Shown here: positions 1 to 12,000 of the stretch, one piece after another
Numbering within the stretch: position 1 is the first letter of the stretch
Layout of the letters: the number at the start of each line of letters is the position of its first letter
Assembly: GCA_037962975.1 (NCBI GenBank)
Contig: CM075673.1
Span: 151,486,667-151,550,666 of the forward strand
Length of the DNA stretch: 64,000 nucleotides
Reading direction: 5' to 3'
Source of the DNA: Clitoria ternatea
Lineage: Eukaryota; Streptophyta; Magnoliopsida; Fabales; Fabaceae
Notes under the pieces: model-generated
Seen by the model: only the letters and a program-made list of their open reading frames with translations
The model's database searches: none
What the model was told of the DNA's origin: nothing
Translations under genes and position numbers: made by a program

Positions 1-180
1 AGTTACAATATACTTCAATTTCTAATTGAACGAGTGAGATAATGGATCATTAAAGTTAGATCATAGGATCGTGTTTTTGTAATTATCAAAAAAAAATACA
101 TGCAAACACATGATGAAAATAAAATGATATTTTTGTAATTAAAAGTGAAAATATAAAATGAAATTCAGTGTGCCTTAGGC
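1..180. other. AT-rich flank, no gene seen
   Basis: Short AT-rich stretch at the window edge. I see no ORF or recognisable repeat in it. Confidence 0.5.
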
Positions 181-330
181 CTCATTTGGGGTGTTTTTTA
201 GTTTTTAATTTTAAAAATTTTAAAAACTAAAACTTGTTTTGTTTTTAGTTTCATGTTTTAGTTTTTATGGTTTTAAATTTTAAAAAGTTAAATGTAAAAT
301 TTTCACTTAATCCCAATTACATTACATAAA

Positions 331-571
331 CAACAACAATAATATAATCGTGGTAGTGGTAGCGGTGGTGGTGGCAATGACGATTACAATGGTGTAGTGG
401 TGGCGGCAACATGACAATGGTGGCGGCGGCAACAATAGTGGGACTGTGGTTATTTATGGTTCAGGTTAATGGTGGCACAAGCAGTACCTGTGGTTATGGT
501 GGTGGGACTTATGGTGGTTGTGATGGTGGAGGTGGTGGTGGTAGGAGTGGTGGCAGTGGTAGTGATGGTTT
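331..571. repeat. GGT-rich degenerate minisatellite, left part
   Basis: Irregular iteration of GGT/GGC/GAT-type triplets such as 'ggtggtggcaatgacgat' and 'ggtggtggtaggagtggtgg'. It produces spurious glycine-rich open frames. The same composition resumes at 1517, so this is the left half of one minisatellite split by the element at 575-1516. Confidence 0.75.
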
Positions 572-574
572 AGG

Positions 575-1516
575 CATAACAAAAAAATCTAGGTTAGCAA
601 TGGAACAAATCCATCTCTAGACCTAAAAAATTTGTTGCTAATAAGATTATAAATGAATATAGTTATGGGAGACCATTCGTCGCTAAACCTGGCATCACAA
701 AACACTTCAATGATGCCACGTTAAATTTCATGACAAATAGCCACAAAAAAAGGACATAACAGACACGGGAGTTTCTGTCCCTTATATCTTCACCCCACAT
801 GTCACCTTTTTTCAAAGGTAATGTGCTTGGTGACATGGTGTCTTGTAGGTAAGCCTGTTGCTAATGTTCATAAGGAAAATGCATTAACGGCAAAGGCAAA
901 TTTGTCACTAATGTTTTGGGAAACTAGTTTGTCGTTAACTTGGTGACAAAAGGTTTGGCTTGAGTAAGTGACCAACACCATAGCAATGGGACCCACTCGT
1001 TGGTGAATTATTTGGGTTGCTAGGGGTTACTGACATTAGCGACGACTTTGTGTCATCGTTGATGTAGATGTGTGATCTTGCGTCGCCAATCATGTCTCTA
1101 ATATGACTTTCCTATGTCACATTAGCAACAAGAAGATGTTGTCGCTATTGGATTTGCCTTCCATGATGTCATTAAAACTATCTTAATGTGACTATACTTT
1201 AGCGACAGGATTTTTGTGTCTCTAATGAATTTTTAATTTAGTTTTTTTTTGGTTTTTTCTTTTTTCAGGTTAGATTTATTGATAAAAGCTCAAACCCATA
1301 AAGCATATGATAGGCAATAATTATAATAATTTCACCATTTTACTCAATACTCGTGAATTAAACTACTTTCATAATGTTAAATTAACCATCAAATTAACAA
1401 TTAAACTACTTTCGTTAAATATTCGTTATTTTGTAGTTGTCGCTAAGGTCACTATTAGCGATAGACTGATATTGATGGCTAAATTTTTGTAACTAAAATA
1501 ATATTTTCTAGTTGTG
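575..1516. mobile_element. Non-autonomous CACTA-like (En/Spm) DNA transposon
   Basis: This 942-bp block interrupts the GGT-rich repeat. Its left end reads CATAACAAAAAAATCTAGG. The minus-strand right end reads CACAACTAGAAAATATTATT. Both resemble the CACTACAAGAAAA-type end of plant CACTA elements. The 3 bp on each side are AGG (572-574 and 1517-1519), the target-duplication length expected for CACTA. Inside are many short subterminal-style copies of GTCGCTAA/TTAGCGAC and variants in both orientations (about 678, 1040, 1080, 1130, 1200, 1440, 1458). There is no transposase ORF, so it is a deletion derivative or MITE-like form. The diverged left end is the main weakness. Confidence 0.65.
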
Positions 1517-2262
1517 AGGGTTTAAGGTTATAGTGGTGATAGTGGCGATGACAATAGTTTTCATGGTGAGGGTATCGGTGGTGGTTATGGTGATGGTGGT
1601 GACAGTGACTATGGTGGTTTATGATTTAAGGTTATAATAGCAGTGGTGCTTATAGTGATGGTTGTGGTGGTGTTAGTGGAAATGGTTGTCATGGTGAGAG
1701 TGGTGGTGGTGGTAGTAGTGGTTGTGATGGTGATGATGATGACGAGGTAAAGGTGGTGGTGGCAATGGTAACGGTAATGGTTACAGTGGTCGTGGTGACC
1801 ATGGTAACTGTAGTAGTTATGGTAATGGCAGAAGCAGTGGTGGTGGCAGCGGTGACGATGATTGTAGCGGTGGCAATGGTGATGACGATGATAAAGTGGT
1901 GGTAGCTGTGGTAGTGATAGGGGTGGTAGTGATGACGGTAGTGATAACTTCGACGATAATGATGGTGATATGGATGACAATAGTGGTGGTAGCGACGACG
2001 ATGACAGTGGTTTGGGTTTAGTGCTATGGTTACAGTGGTGGTAGTTATAGAGTTTGCGGTGGGAGTGATGAAGGTTATGGAGGTGGCAGTAGTAGTGGCA
2101 ATGACGATGGTTGTGGTGGCAAGGGTATTGGTTATGGTGGGGATGACAATGACAAGGTGGTAATGTTGGTTGGCATGGTGGTAGTGGTGGCATCAGTGAT
2201 GGTGACTATAGCAATTGTGGTGATGGCGGTGGCAATGTCATGATAATGATAGTGGTTTTGGG
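1517..2262. repeat. GGT-rich degenerate minisatellite, right part
   Basis: About 745 bp of irregular GGT/GGC/GAT/GAC triplets ('ggtggttatggtgatggtgg', 'ggtggtggtagtagtggt'). The long minus-strand open frame here (1609-2193) encodes only His/Thr/Pro-rich low-complexity sequence and is a by-product of the repeat. Confidence 0.75.
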
Positions 2263-2680
2263 TTTTAGGTCGGAGATTTATAAAACTAAAAACAAAAATA
2301 AATTTTATTTATTTATTTTCAAATATGATTAAAAACCATTTGGAAAATGAATTAAAATTCAACTTAGCGTCATTTTTACTGAATAAATTATTTTCTAATT
2401 TATTTTTTCAAAACCAAAAATCAAAAACTCACAACTTGATCAAGCCCCAAGTTATTCTTATTTGTTATCATGTCTTTTAGAAAAGTTACATGCATCTTTT
2501 TTTATATGGGTTATATAGACAGTTGTTTAAAAAAGAAAAGATAGATGTATTTCTTTTAACATTAACCTGAGGAGAGGTTAGTATAATTAATTATTTAATT
2601 TATAATATGATTTGCTTGATTATGATTTATTTTCCTAAAAGAAAATTCGCTCATGAGCTGAATAGAACCATAAAGGAGCC

Positions 2681-3168
2681 ATGATGGAGTTGGGAGAAGG
2701 ACTATGTAAATTGAGAAAGATGGATTTCTCAAATGGGCCGTTTTATAGTTTTGAGAAGGAGATTTCAGCAGCTCTGGATTTTATCTACCATACCCAGATA
2801 GAATTAGCCGCATGTAAGTCTTTCTAACTACTACCCTTGTTGACCAAAAATAAGAAATTTCTAACCTTGAAATGTCATGCAGTCTATTTAGATTTGAAGA
2901 AATTACATATGATTTACTATCCCCTTGAATTTTAGCAGGCAGTGAAGATATTTGTATTGCTATGGATCAATCAGAAAGATCTTACCAACTTCTAGGGGAA
3001 TATGCTTCAGGGAAGCGTGTATATGATCTGGAACTTGGTCGTGATGCATCAGTGTACATTGTGTTCTGCCCTCAAGGGTCTAATGGTGCCACTGAAGCCC
3101 CAAGGGTAAAGCTTCCCAAGCTTAAGGCTACTATGGAACATCTTGTGGCCTATGAATATAACAGCTAA
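2681..3168 (+). CDS. Unrecognised two-exon protein-coding gene or fragment, 120 codons
   Basis: Exon 1 (2681-2813) starts at ATGATGGAG and ends at a good donor (gtaagt). Exon 2 (2939-3168) follows a 'ttttagcag' acceptor. The phase is kept: T of exon 1 plus GC of exon 2 gives Cys, and the frame runs on to TAA at 3166. The predicted product has no signal peptide or clear membrane segment. It contains FYSFEKEISAALDFIYHTQ in exon 1 and YDLELGRDASVYIVFCPQG in exon 2. Composition and codon use look like ordinary coding DNA, unlike the repeats around it. I do not recognise the family. It is convergent with the PQ-loop gene that ends at 5093. It may be the 3' part of a larger gene whose upstream exons were displaced by the repeat block at 181-2455. 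Confidence 0.45.
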
Positions 3169-5092
3169 AAAGATTCTCAAGACCAATCTTATAGACCAAA
3201 CCATGTGCAAAAATTGTTCTATTGGAGATTACATGTTACATAAATAGCTTCCTGGGAAGTCCTCTTGTGGAAGTTTCACATAATAGAATCCTAAAGTAAA
3301 ATCAAACAAGATATGCTAATAAACCTTATGGTTTGCAATGATTTCAGAAAGGATTTTTGTCTAGAGGAGGGGAGATGCTTGACATTCTAGATGACACAAA
3401 ATATGTATCTTCTACCTATTTCTCACTTGATAAAATCATCTTACAAACATAAAAAAAAATATTCAATTTTAATTTGTTTAGTAAGTAGAATGATTAATAA
3501 TAAGATGTTCTAGGAGGAATTAGAACTACTCATTTGTATATTCCTGTAATCATACAAGGGAATGAAGGATTTCTGTGCGACCATGAACACTGACTATAAA
3601 TATATGCTCAACATTCAGCAAATGCTAGTAAAGAGCGTTTTACATGTAGGAGCCAACTTAAAAAATGAAAGCAGTTTTCATAATTTCCATTGGTTAGCTA
3701 TTGATTCAGCTAAACAAAACTCATGAAAATTGAAAAGGTAACTTAAGGCGCCTCAGATAAAAATACTGGTTCTAAACAAAATTCCCAGGGCTAACAGACG
3801 GCAAGCTGAAGCAGAATACAAAATCCTCAAAAACAAAATTGCTGGTGCAATCAAATAAGCAGAATCACCTTTCCTTTTCTGAGGTAAATGATAATAACAT
3901 TTAATCAGTTGTTATTCACCAATTCAACTTCATTCTCACATTTGCAGGTTGACTTGGTGGAGGTTGCAAGACTGCAATGAACATCTATGTCAACTTAATG
4001 AAATAACCTAAGATCAAAAACTATAAAATGAAAAAATCAACTCCAAGTTGAAGCGGAAAAAGATCACAAACATTTATGCTTCCTGAAATTAAAATTAACC
4101 ATGGAAGGAAAAATTCATGATTGCATTAATGGCACAAATGACTTATAATGTGCTATAAAGTCTGTTATACTTTCATTCCTCAAGAGATACTCAAATTATA
4201 CATGTCATTTTCCCAATTTCACATCAACATGACCCCATTCCATGGATAGGCTGTAATACAAATTTGTTTTGTGCTTTTTGGGCTATAGATGCATAAATTT
4301 ATTTAAAAAAATACTCCCATTTACATATATATTATTATATTTTTTTATTGTTCATAATCTCTTAACATTTTCTTTTATAGGAATTACATATACAGATTAA
4401 ACAGTAATCCAAGTTTGAACATATCAAATTTAGGTTGGGTTTGACAGCTGATCAATGTGAACCATTGTTGACACTTTGCCCAAACTGTGTGTAATGTATA
4501 TTCTAGCTTTCCTGCAAGTGATGGAGACAAACAGAAAAATCCTTGTTTATGATGTCACTATCAATGAATTTTCTTTTTATATTCTCTATTTTATTTCTGA
4601 AATTCCTTTCTTTCTGATTTTTTCTTCCTAATATACAATTAATCTTATCTTCGTTACACAATGATCTCCCAAGTAATACAGCAAATATCCAGTCACTCTT
4701 CTTTACAATCAAAGTTCCAGAGGAATACAGCTTTGTTCAAGTTGTAAACTATCCTCATAACCTTTCATGTTTCAAGCTCTATCATCTTTTTCCAATTCAG
4801 ATGACTGTTTTCTTGCTTGCTTTTTAGTTTAACAACATTAAGACACCACTATCATCAAGTTGTAAACTATCCTCAAAACCTTTCATTAATCTATTTGGAA
4901 CATCATTAGTCTTGGTAGCCTGCCAGCTTCTATCCCAGTCCACTCCCCAAAAAAGTGATAATTGAAGAGATATTACAAACAGAAATAAATGGAATGCACA
5001 AACACATACCAAGAGGGCAAACACACACACTGATAGAGTGAGAGGGAGACCTGAAAATCCTTGTTTCTTCCTCAATATGCTACAGTTGATGT
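3169..5092. other. Intergenic / 3' untranslated region between convergent genes
   Basis: Non-coding AT-rich DNA holding the downstream regions of the plus-strand gene and the minus-strand PQ-loop gene. A roughly 30-bp direct repeat (starting with caagttgtaaactatcctca at 4738 and about 4856) lies just past the PQ-loop stop. A minus-strand frame around 4824-4960 could be an alternative 3' exon of the PQ-loop gene, but I see no supporting splice pair. No other feature recognised. Confidence 0.4.
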
Positions 5093-8000
5093 TCATAACA
5101 ACTGTACAGGTCTTGGGAGGCAACAGCGAAAATATATAAACTGCATTAGAATCTGAAACAAATATTAAGATAAACAAATTTCTCCTGCCTGTGAACTGTG
5201 TACATGGCTAAAATGGAACCTCATGTATACAAATGATCTTCCACTTTTCCACTTTTTTTATAATTTAAATATTAGAGTATACTAAATATTTTCTTTTCTT
5301 TCCAGCTAAAATAGACCTAACCCTTGTGTGCTTAGATTACTTACTTAGAATCATGCTCTTTTCCATATGTTCTTGTTGTGTTTGTGTTCCAAACAACCTA
5401 ATGGGGACCTCGAATGCTGTGCCTACCCCTCATACCCTTGGTAGAGTTTTTGCAAAGTTTGATGGGGTGTTTAATTTACCACTAGTGTAGTGTTCTACTC
5501 AGCGTTATTAAATGGCGGGTATGGCGGGGTTATAGCGGGATTTTGTGGCGGTTTTGTGAACCCCCGCTATTCGCCATGAAGAAAAACGCCAGAAATAGCG
5601 GTGTCCGCTATTGTGCTCCTAACGGCGCTATTTGGCCACAATGCATGTGGCGCTGTGGCGTTCCATAACCTAGATAGCGGATGACCCAATTTTTTTTTTG
5701 TATTTTTCCCTAAATGGGCCGGGACAGAAGGCCCATTTCTGAAACCCTCACTCATCTCCCACCTTCACTCTCCATTTCACTCATCGTGCCCGACCCAACC
5801 CCGACCAGCATCATCTTTCCCGAGCCAACGTAAACAGCACAACCACCGCACCACCACCGCGTGAACACCGCACCACCACCGCGCAACCACTGTGCGACCA
5901 CCACTGCGCGCAACCACCGCGCCACCACCTCTTCGTCTGCACGATCTCTTCTCCTCTCTGCTGCGTGCGTGCATTCTTCTCCCTTGTCACCTCATTGCTC
6001 TGTTTTTTCATCCCCTTCTTCTCCCTTGTCTCCTCTCAGCCTCACCATCATCACTGCAGTTCCCTCTCTCAGCCTCATCAGTGCAGTGTTACTCTCAGCC
6101 TCATCACTGCACTGCAGTCTCCCTCTCAGGCCTCACTACACTGCAGATTGCCTCACCTCTCAGCTTCACCTCTCAGCCTCACCAGATTGTAGTTCTCCTC
6201 TAGGTTCCAGCTTCCTTAGATGGCAACAAATCCCCCCCTAACCAATGTTGCAGCCACTGGAACTAAAAGGTCTAATAGGATAGATATCGGATGGAAGTAT
6301 TGCACCATTGTAAATGAGGGTGACACTAATGTGGTTCAGTGCAAGTTTTGTGGAAAGGTGATGAAAGGAGGAATTACAAGAGGAAAATAGCATCTCATGA
6401 GAAAGGCGGGCAATGTTGCACCTTGCCTAACTTGTCCAGTAGAGGTTAGGGAAGAACTATTGGTTGCTGTGAATGAAAAAAAGAAGACTAGAGATGCTAT
6501 TAAAAAAGTGGTGCAAGAGATTGTTGATAGTGATGGGGAGGAGGATGAAGCTGCTGCTGTAGACATTATCAAAGGATTGGAATCCCATTCCCAATCCCAA
6601 TCTGCCAGCAGTGTTGCATTGAATAAGAAGGCCAGTTTGAAGGGTCTCATTGATCTCTATTGTCGGTGACCGGAATCCGCTATTGCTCAAAATCGGAAGG
6701 AGAGTTTGAAACAAACAAGTATAAGAGATGCTTGTGATAAGGAGGCAACATCTAAGGTACATCAATACATCGCCCGTTTTTGGTACCAAGCTGGGTTGTC
6801 TTTCAATATGGTCAAGTTGCAAAGCTTTAAGGACATCATCTGCGACCTCCTAGTTTTCATGAGATTAGAGTGCCACTCCTCACGAAGGAAGTGGAGTACA
6901 CAAATGAATTAATAAAGGATCACAAAGAGCAGTGGGCGACTTTTGGTTGCTCTCTAATGTCTGATGCTTGGACGGATAGGAAACAAAGATGCTTGATTAA
7001 TTTTTTGGTGAACTCTTCTGTTGGGACAATGTTCATCAAGTCTATTGATGCTTCTAACTTTGTGAAGACCGGGGAGAAGCTGTTTGAATTACTTGATGCT
7101 GTTGTAGAGGAGATTGGAGAGGAAAAAATAGTGCAAGTCATAACAGACAATGGGAGCAATTATGTTTTTGCTGAGAAGAAGTTGGAGGAAAAAAGACCAA
7201 AGATTTTTTGGACTCCATGTTCAGCACACTGCATAGACTTGATCTTGGAGGATATTGGCAAGATCCCAATCGTTAAGAAGACACTTCAACGGGCAATCTC
7301 ATTGGTGGGTTTCATTTATAGCCATTCAAGCACTTTGAGCTTGTTGAGGTAGTTTACAAACAAAAGAGAGCTAGTGAGACATGCAGTGACTCGATTTGCG
7401 ACATCCTATCTTTCCTTGGAGAGGATCTATCAAGAGAAGGCGAATCTTAGGAAAATGTTTGCTTCGAATGAGTGGAATACAAACAAGTTGTCATTGGAGG
7501 CCAAAGGTAGGGAAGCTTGCAAAACTATACTAATGCCAAGTTTTTGGAGGAACGTTGTGTATATCTTGAAAGTGATGGCTCCACTTGTGAAGGTTCTTCG
7601 CCTTGTGGATGGAGAAAGAAAGCCAGCTATGGGCTATATTTATGAAGCAATGGACAAGGCAAAGGAAGCTATTATGAAGTCTTTCAAAAATAAAGAGATA
7701 AAGTACAAAGAAGTTTTTCAGATCATTGACGAAAGGTGGAATTGCCAGCTTTATCGCCCATTACATGCAGCTGGTCACTTTTTGAATCCAGGGTTGTTTT
7801 ATGCTAACCCTAGCATGGAGTTTGACAGTGAGGTCGTTAGAGGGTTGTATGAGTGCATTCATAAGTTGATGGTAGACCTAGAGGTGGAGCAAAAGATAAT
7901 GTTGGAGCTACATGCTTATAAAACTGCAAGGGGATTGTTTGGTAGTCAGCTTGCAGTAAGTATGAGGAACACAACAGCCCCAGGTAAAATCAAAGCAACA

Positions 8001-8987
8001 ATTACTTTTCATATAAAAGTGTTATTGTTAAGTTAGTAAGAAGTAACATTCGGGAATTTTTGCTTTGCAGCTCAATGGTGGTGACTCTTTGGTTCTGATG
8101 CTCCTCATTTGCAACATCTAGCCATAAAGATCTTGAGCTTAACTTGCAGTGCATCCGGTTGTGAAAGAAACTGGAGTGTCTTTGAGCAAGTAATTATTAT
8201 CATCTTTGGATTATTTTCTTAGAGTAAATATTCTACATTATTTTCTTATCATTTTTTACTTCTAAATTATGTAGATTCATTCTAAAAAAAGGAATAGGCT
8301 TGAGCATCAGAGATTGCATAATTTAGTTTATGTTAAGTATAACCAAGCACTCAAACGGAGATACAACCTTAAGGATGAAACTGATCCAATTTGCCTTAAT
8401 GAGATTGATGATTGTAATGAATGGCTAGTTGGAGAAATGGATGATGGAGGTCATGATGATGAGAGGGTTTTTGAGGGAGATGATTCTTTGTTGTGGAGAG
8501 ATGTTTATCAAATTTCAGGGATTGGAGAGCCTAGAGTCTACACAAGGCAAAGGAAATAGAGAAAAGATCAAACATCTGCTTTAACAGTGTCTAAAAGGGG
8601 TACAAGTAGAGGAAGTGGTTTTCAACAAGAAAAGGAAAAGAGAAAGTGGTTGAAGTAGAAGAACAAAACAGAAGCTGAATTTGATGATGACTTAGAGGAA
8701 GAATTGGAAGATATTGTTTTCAACAACTCAAAAGGAGAAGAAGCTGAAGGATTTTCCTTAATTCCTCACAATGAGAATGATTATGTTGAAGAAGAGGAAG
8801 GGGAGGAAGATGAAGATGATTAGATTTCTATGCCTTTTCTACATCAACATTGTTGTTTTCCTTGTCTTTTATCCTAGGATTTATGTTTTATGCATTATTG
8901 TTTGGTTGACTAAAAGACTTATGATGTTTTCTTGGCTTTAAGATGATATTATGGTAGTTTATTTTACTTCTATATCACGTTATGCAG

Positions 8988-9039
<52 letters not shown>

Positions 9040-12000
9040 TTTGCATTATTTTATTGTGTCCGCTATGTAACCGCCATAGGCCGTTACAACGGCCACTATG
9101 ACCTTTATAAAGGTTTTTTGGCTTACCGCGATAAGCCGCGACCGCTATGTGATTACCTTGGTTCTACTTGAATTCTAAATTGTTTGCCTAAAATATACCT
9201 ACTTTTTTTCACCGTATAAACTTTTGATTTGGTCATTTATGTATGATTTTAACTTGTACTATCATACTTCATTATTATGATTTGCCATTATTATGATTTG
9301 CTTTATTGCATTGCAAAGTAGGAATGTTGGACATTTGTTATTCTATAGTTTTATATTATATGTTGTTTGGTTACTATAGTTAGGTGTTTTAATATTACTT
9401 TTGCATTTGGTAAACTATTACAAGTTCATGAGTCAAGTTTACAAACTTTCCATGAGTTTGCATACACTCTTGGGTTTGACAACTTTCTCTATTGTTAATA
9501 AGTCCCACGGGCCCACCCATATTTGTCCAAATTCCATTCCTAAGCGTGAGAGGGTGTGTTGAAATCTCACATTGTCTAGAGATATGACTAATTAAAAGTA
9601 TATAAGGTGAGGGTAATCTTCATCCTATGAGTTAGCTTTTATGGTTGAGTTAGGCCCAATGCTCAAATTTAACATAGTATCAGAGTCTATCTTAGATCCG
9701 TTATTAGGTCACCCGTATTTGTCCACGCTCTATGCCTTAGTGTGGGGTGGGGGTGTTCTATACGAAGCATGAACCCACCTGTATTTGTCCACGTTCCATT
9801 TCTAAGCCTAAGGGGGTGTGTTCAATATTCCATATTACTTAGAGATATGACCATTTAAAAGTATATAAGGTGAGGGTAATTATCATTCTATGAGCTAGTT
9901 TTTATGATTGAGTTATGTTCAAGACCAAAATTTAACATCTATAACATGAATTCCTATTAATTCAAATAAAGATGGTGGAATATTATATATAGCATACCAG
10001 ATGAATGCTCTCACTAGATATACCCCCTAAATGTGTGTGTGTGTGTGTTCTGGGCTAAGAGTCTTGCATAATCAATGTAAATAACTAAACTCAGGTTATC
10101 TTTGTTGATCCTACATGCAACTTTTACCACCTAAAATCTAGTTTCTCTCTAGCAAGAATAATTTGGTAAAGATAAATATATAAAAAAGGATACAAAAAAA
10201 TCAAGAAGGACACACCCTCCAGCATCTACAAGCCATGGCAAATTTGGTTCAAGTTTTGACCAATCCAAGCTGCTCACAAGAATGCTACATCAAAAGACAA
10301 GGTAAATGTTCGTTGAGTAGATTGTGATAATTTCATACCTTCAATATTTTCTGTTGGCAAAAATCCACTTTGGTGCTGAGACTTAAAATAGAAAAGCTTA
10401 TATAAACTGTTAGGATACCTTGCTACATAAGTGGCATTCCCAATTAAAGCAAAGAGGAACATGAAAGGACTGAGTCCCTACAAATTGTGAAAACAAACTT
10501 AAGTGAGCTATAAATCTAGAAACATATATCTTTTACTGCTCTCATAAGGGTGATCTGGTGAAGGAAGGAGACGTCTCTGCCATACTCCTATCCCAAGGTT
10601 TCAGTTGCTCACTGACAGATAAGAACAAATGTATAAAGGATCGCAGCTTTAATAGTCAAAGTCTCTAACCTCAACATGACCCCTTTTGATCTGCAAAATT
10701 GATGAGAAGTATGCATCAAATTCAAAATCAGCTTAACAAGATGAATCAATCCAGTATAAAGTGTATGATCTAATAGAATTAGATGATTTAAATTATTTCT
10801 AAATTACAGACAAGTTTCCTATGGAAAGTACCAAACTGATCATTTTTCTTGTCCTTCTCTATTATTCTCGTGTGTGGAGTATTCCAACTATTCTACTATT
10901 ATTTTCTGTAACCTACTTTTCTAAGTTTACCATATGCAGGCTTTGATGGATGACTAGAGTCCCAAGCCAGGTAAATAATAACAAGAATATCATATCATGA
11001 AACAGAAATTTTATCTTTAGAATTTCCAACCTAAGCTACAGGAATATAATTCTATAACTCACATTTAAACAAATTTGAGGCAATCTTCCGCCCAAATATA
11101 TAAATGTCATCGCCCAACCAAGGATGGTCCCAATGCCACGGTTTCCTGACCCACCTGTTTCTGGCAACTGACCATCACTAATCTGCAATTGCTGTAAGAA
11201 TAGATGAAAAATAGAGCAAAGTAAATTTCATCTTTTTGTTTTTCCTTTTGTTAAAAGTCCCACATTGACTAGAGATATGGTCAATCAAAAGTATATAAAG
11301 TGGAGGATGAATATGGGTGGCTCACGGGACTTATTAACACCTTTTATCATACATAAAATTTTAAAATCAATATATCCCTAAACACTACTAAAACTGAATC
11401 TTTAGTTATCCAGGGAGAAATACTCCTACTCTCCATCACCTAACACCAACTATAATCTTCTAATGTCTCAGCAATCACCTACATTGGCTAACAATACCAA
11501 AAAGTTTTAAATCATGGATAACACATTCAGAAGGTGCTAACTAGTTCAGAAAGGCATAAGGATGTGGGCCAAAAACTTGTCTTCTTCAGGAAAGCAAAAG
11601 AACACGAGAGCGGAGTTATCTTTGATTCTGTAAGACTAACTGATCATCAAGTAGACCAAAAAAAAAGGTGAGACGTTAAATTTAATTTGATCAGTTTATT
11701 TCTATTCATATAGGATACACTATCTAAATTATAAACAGTCAGGTGGATATCCATAGAAGGATGATCAATCTCTTGTATACTTGATCAAGTTGTGACTTGC
11801 GTTACCTGAGAAAGCTTTCGTCCAACATAAATCACAAATTGTTGTCTTGGGTTTGAGACCATAGCATTAGTTTTTTTATCTAGTGTTTGAAGTAGATTGA
11901 TAGCACCAAGAAAAGTTAATGCTGAAACCTGACAAAGAATAGAATCATTTAGATTTCAATGATGGAACACTCATTACTTACATAAAAGAATAGTAGCAGA

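Larger units (their letters stand above)
181..2455. repeat. Composite repeat block with T-rich/A-rich inverted-looking ends
   Basis: The left end (from about 181) runs 'cctcatttggggtg' into T-rich 'tttttagtttttaatttt'. The right end read on the minus strand (from about 2455) runs 'ttggggcttgatcaag' into 'gagtttttgatttttgg'. These look like degenerate inverted ends enclosing the GGT-rich minisatellite, so the block could be one old DNA transposon carrying a minisatellite. I could not find a target-site duplication, so the boundaries and class are tentative. Confidence 0.3.
5500..9160 (+). mobile_element. hAT-superfamily DNA transposon inserted in the last intron of the PQ-loop gene
   Basis: A 3661-bp element flanked by a perfect 8-bp target duplication GTTCTACT (5492-5499 and 9161-9168), the length typical of hAT. 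The inverted ends are imperfect: CAGCGTTATTAAATGGCGG on the left against CAAGGTAATCACATAGCGG on the minus strand at the right. Both subterminal regions are rich in short GCGG/TAGCGG and CCGCTA motifs, likely transposase-binding sites. The interior carries a decayed transposase (6220-8823) preceded by a CCACCGC-rich, CT-rich 5' region (5800-6220). Its transposase reads opposite to the host gene. Confidence 0.9.

Noticed and set aside
411..620. Glycine-rich small ORF on the plus strand
   Set aside because: It is a direct translation of the GGT-rich minisatellite and runs into the CACTA-like element; no independent support.
1609..2193. 194-codon His/Thr/Pro-rich ORF on the minus strand
   Set aside because: Low-complexity by-product of the GGT repeat; stays open only because the repeat lacks stops in that frame.
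4503..5177. Minus-strand ORFs as separate genes downstream of the PQ-loop stop
   Set aside because: The 5177 frame overlaps the last PQ-loop exon in another phase; neither shows motifs. An alternative 3' exon cannot be excluded but has no supporting splice pair.
5777..6241. Several overlapping ORFs on both strands
   Set aside because: All lie in the CCACCGC- and CT-rich leader of the hAT element, in competing frames, without motifs.
10194..10462. Unspliced readings at the PQ-loop 3' end (ARYPNSLYKL.. and FVSFFYIFIF..)
   Set aside because: They arise from reading through donors at 10418 and 10193; spliced joins restore known family sequence (YVAS-ILVSS and LLDFF-ILMQF).
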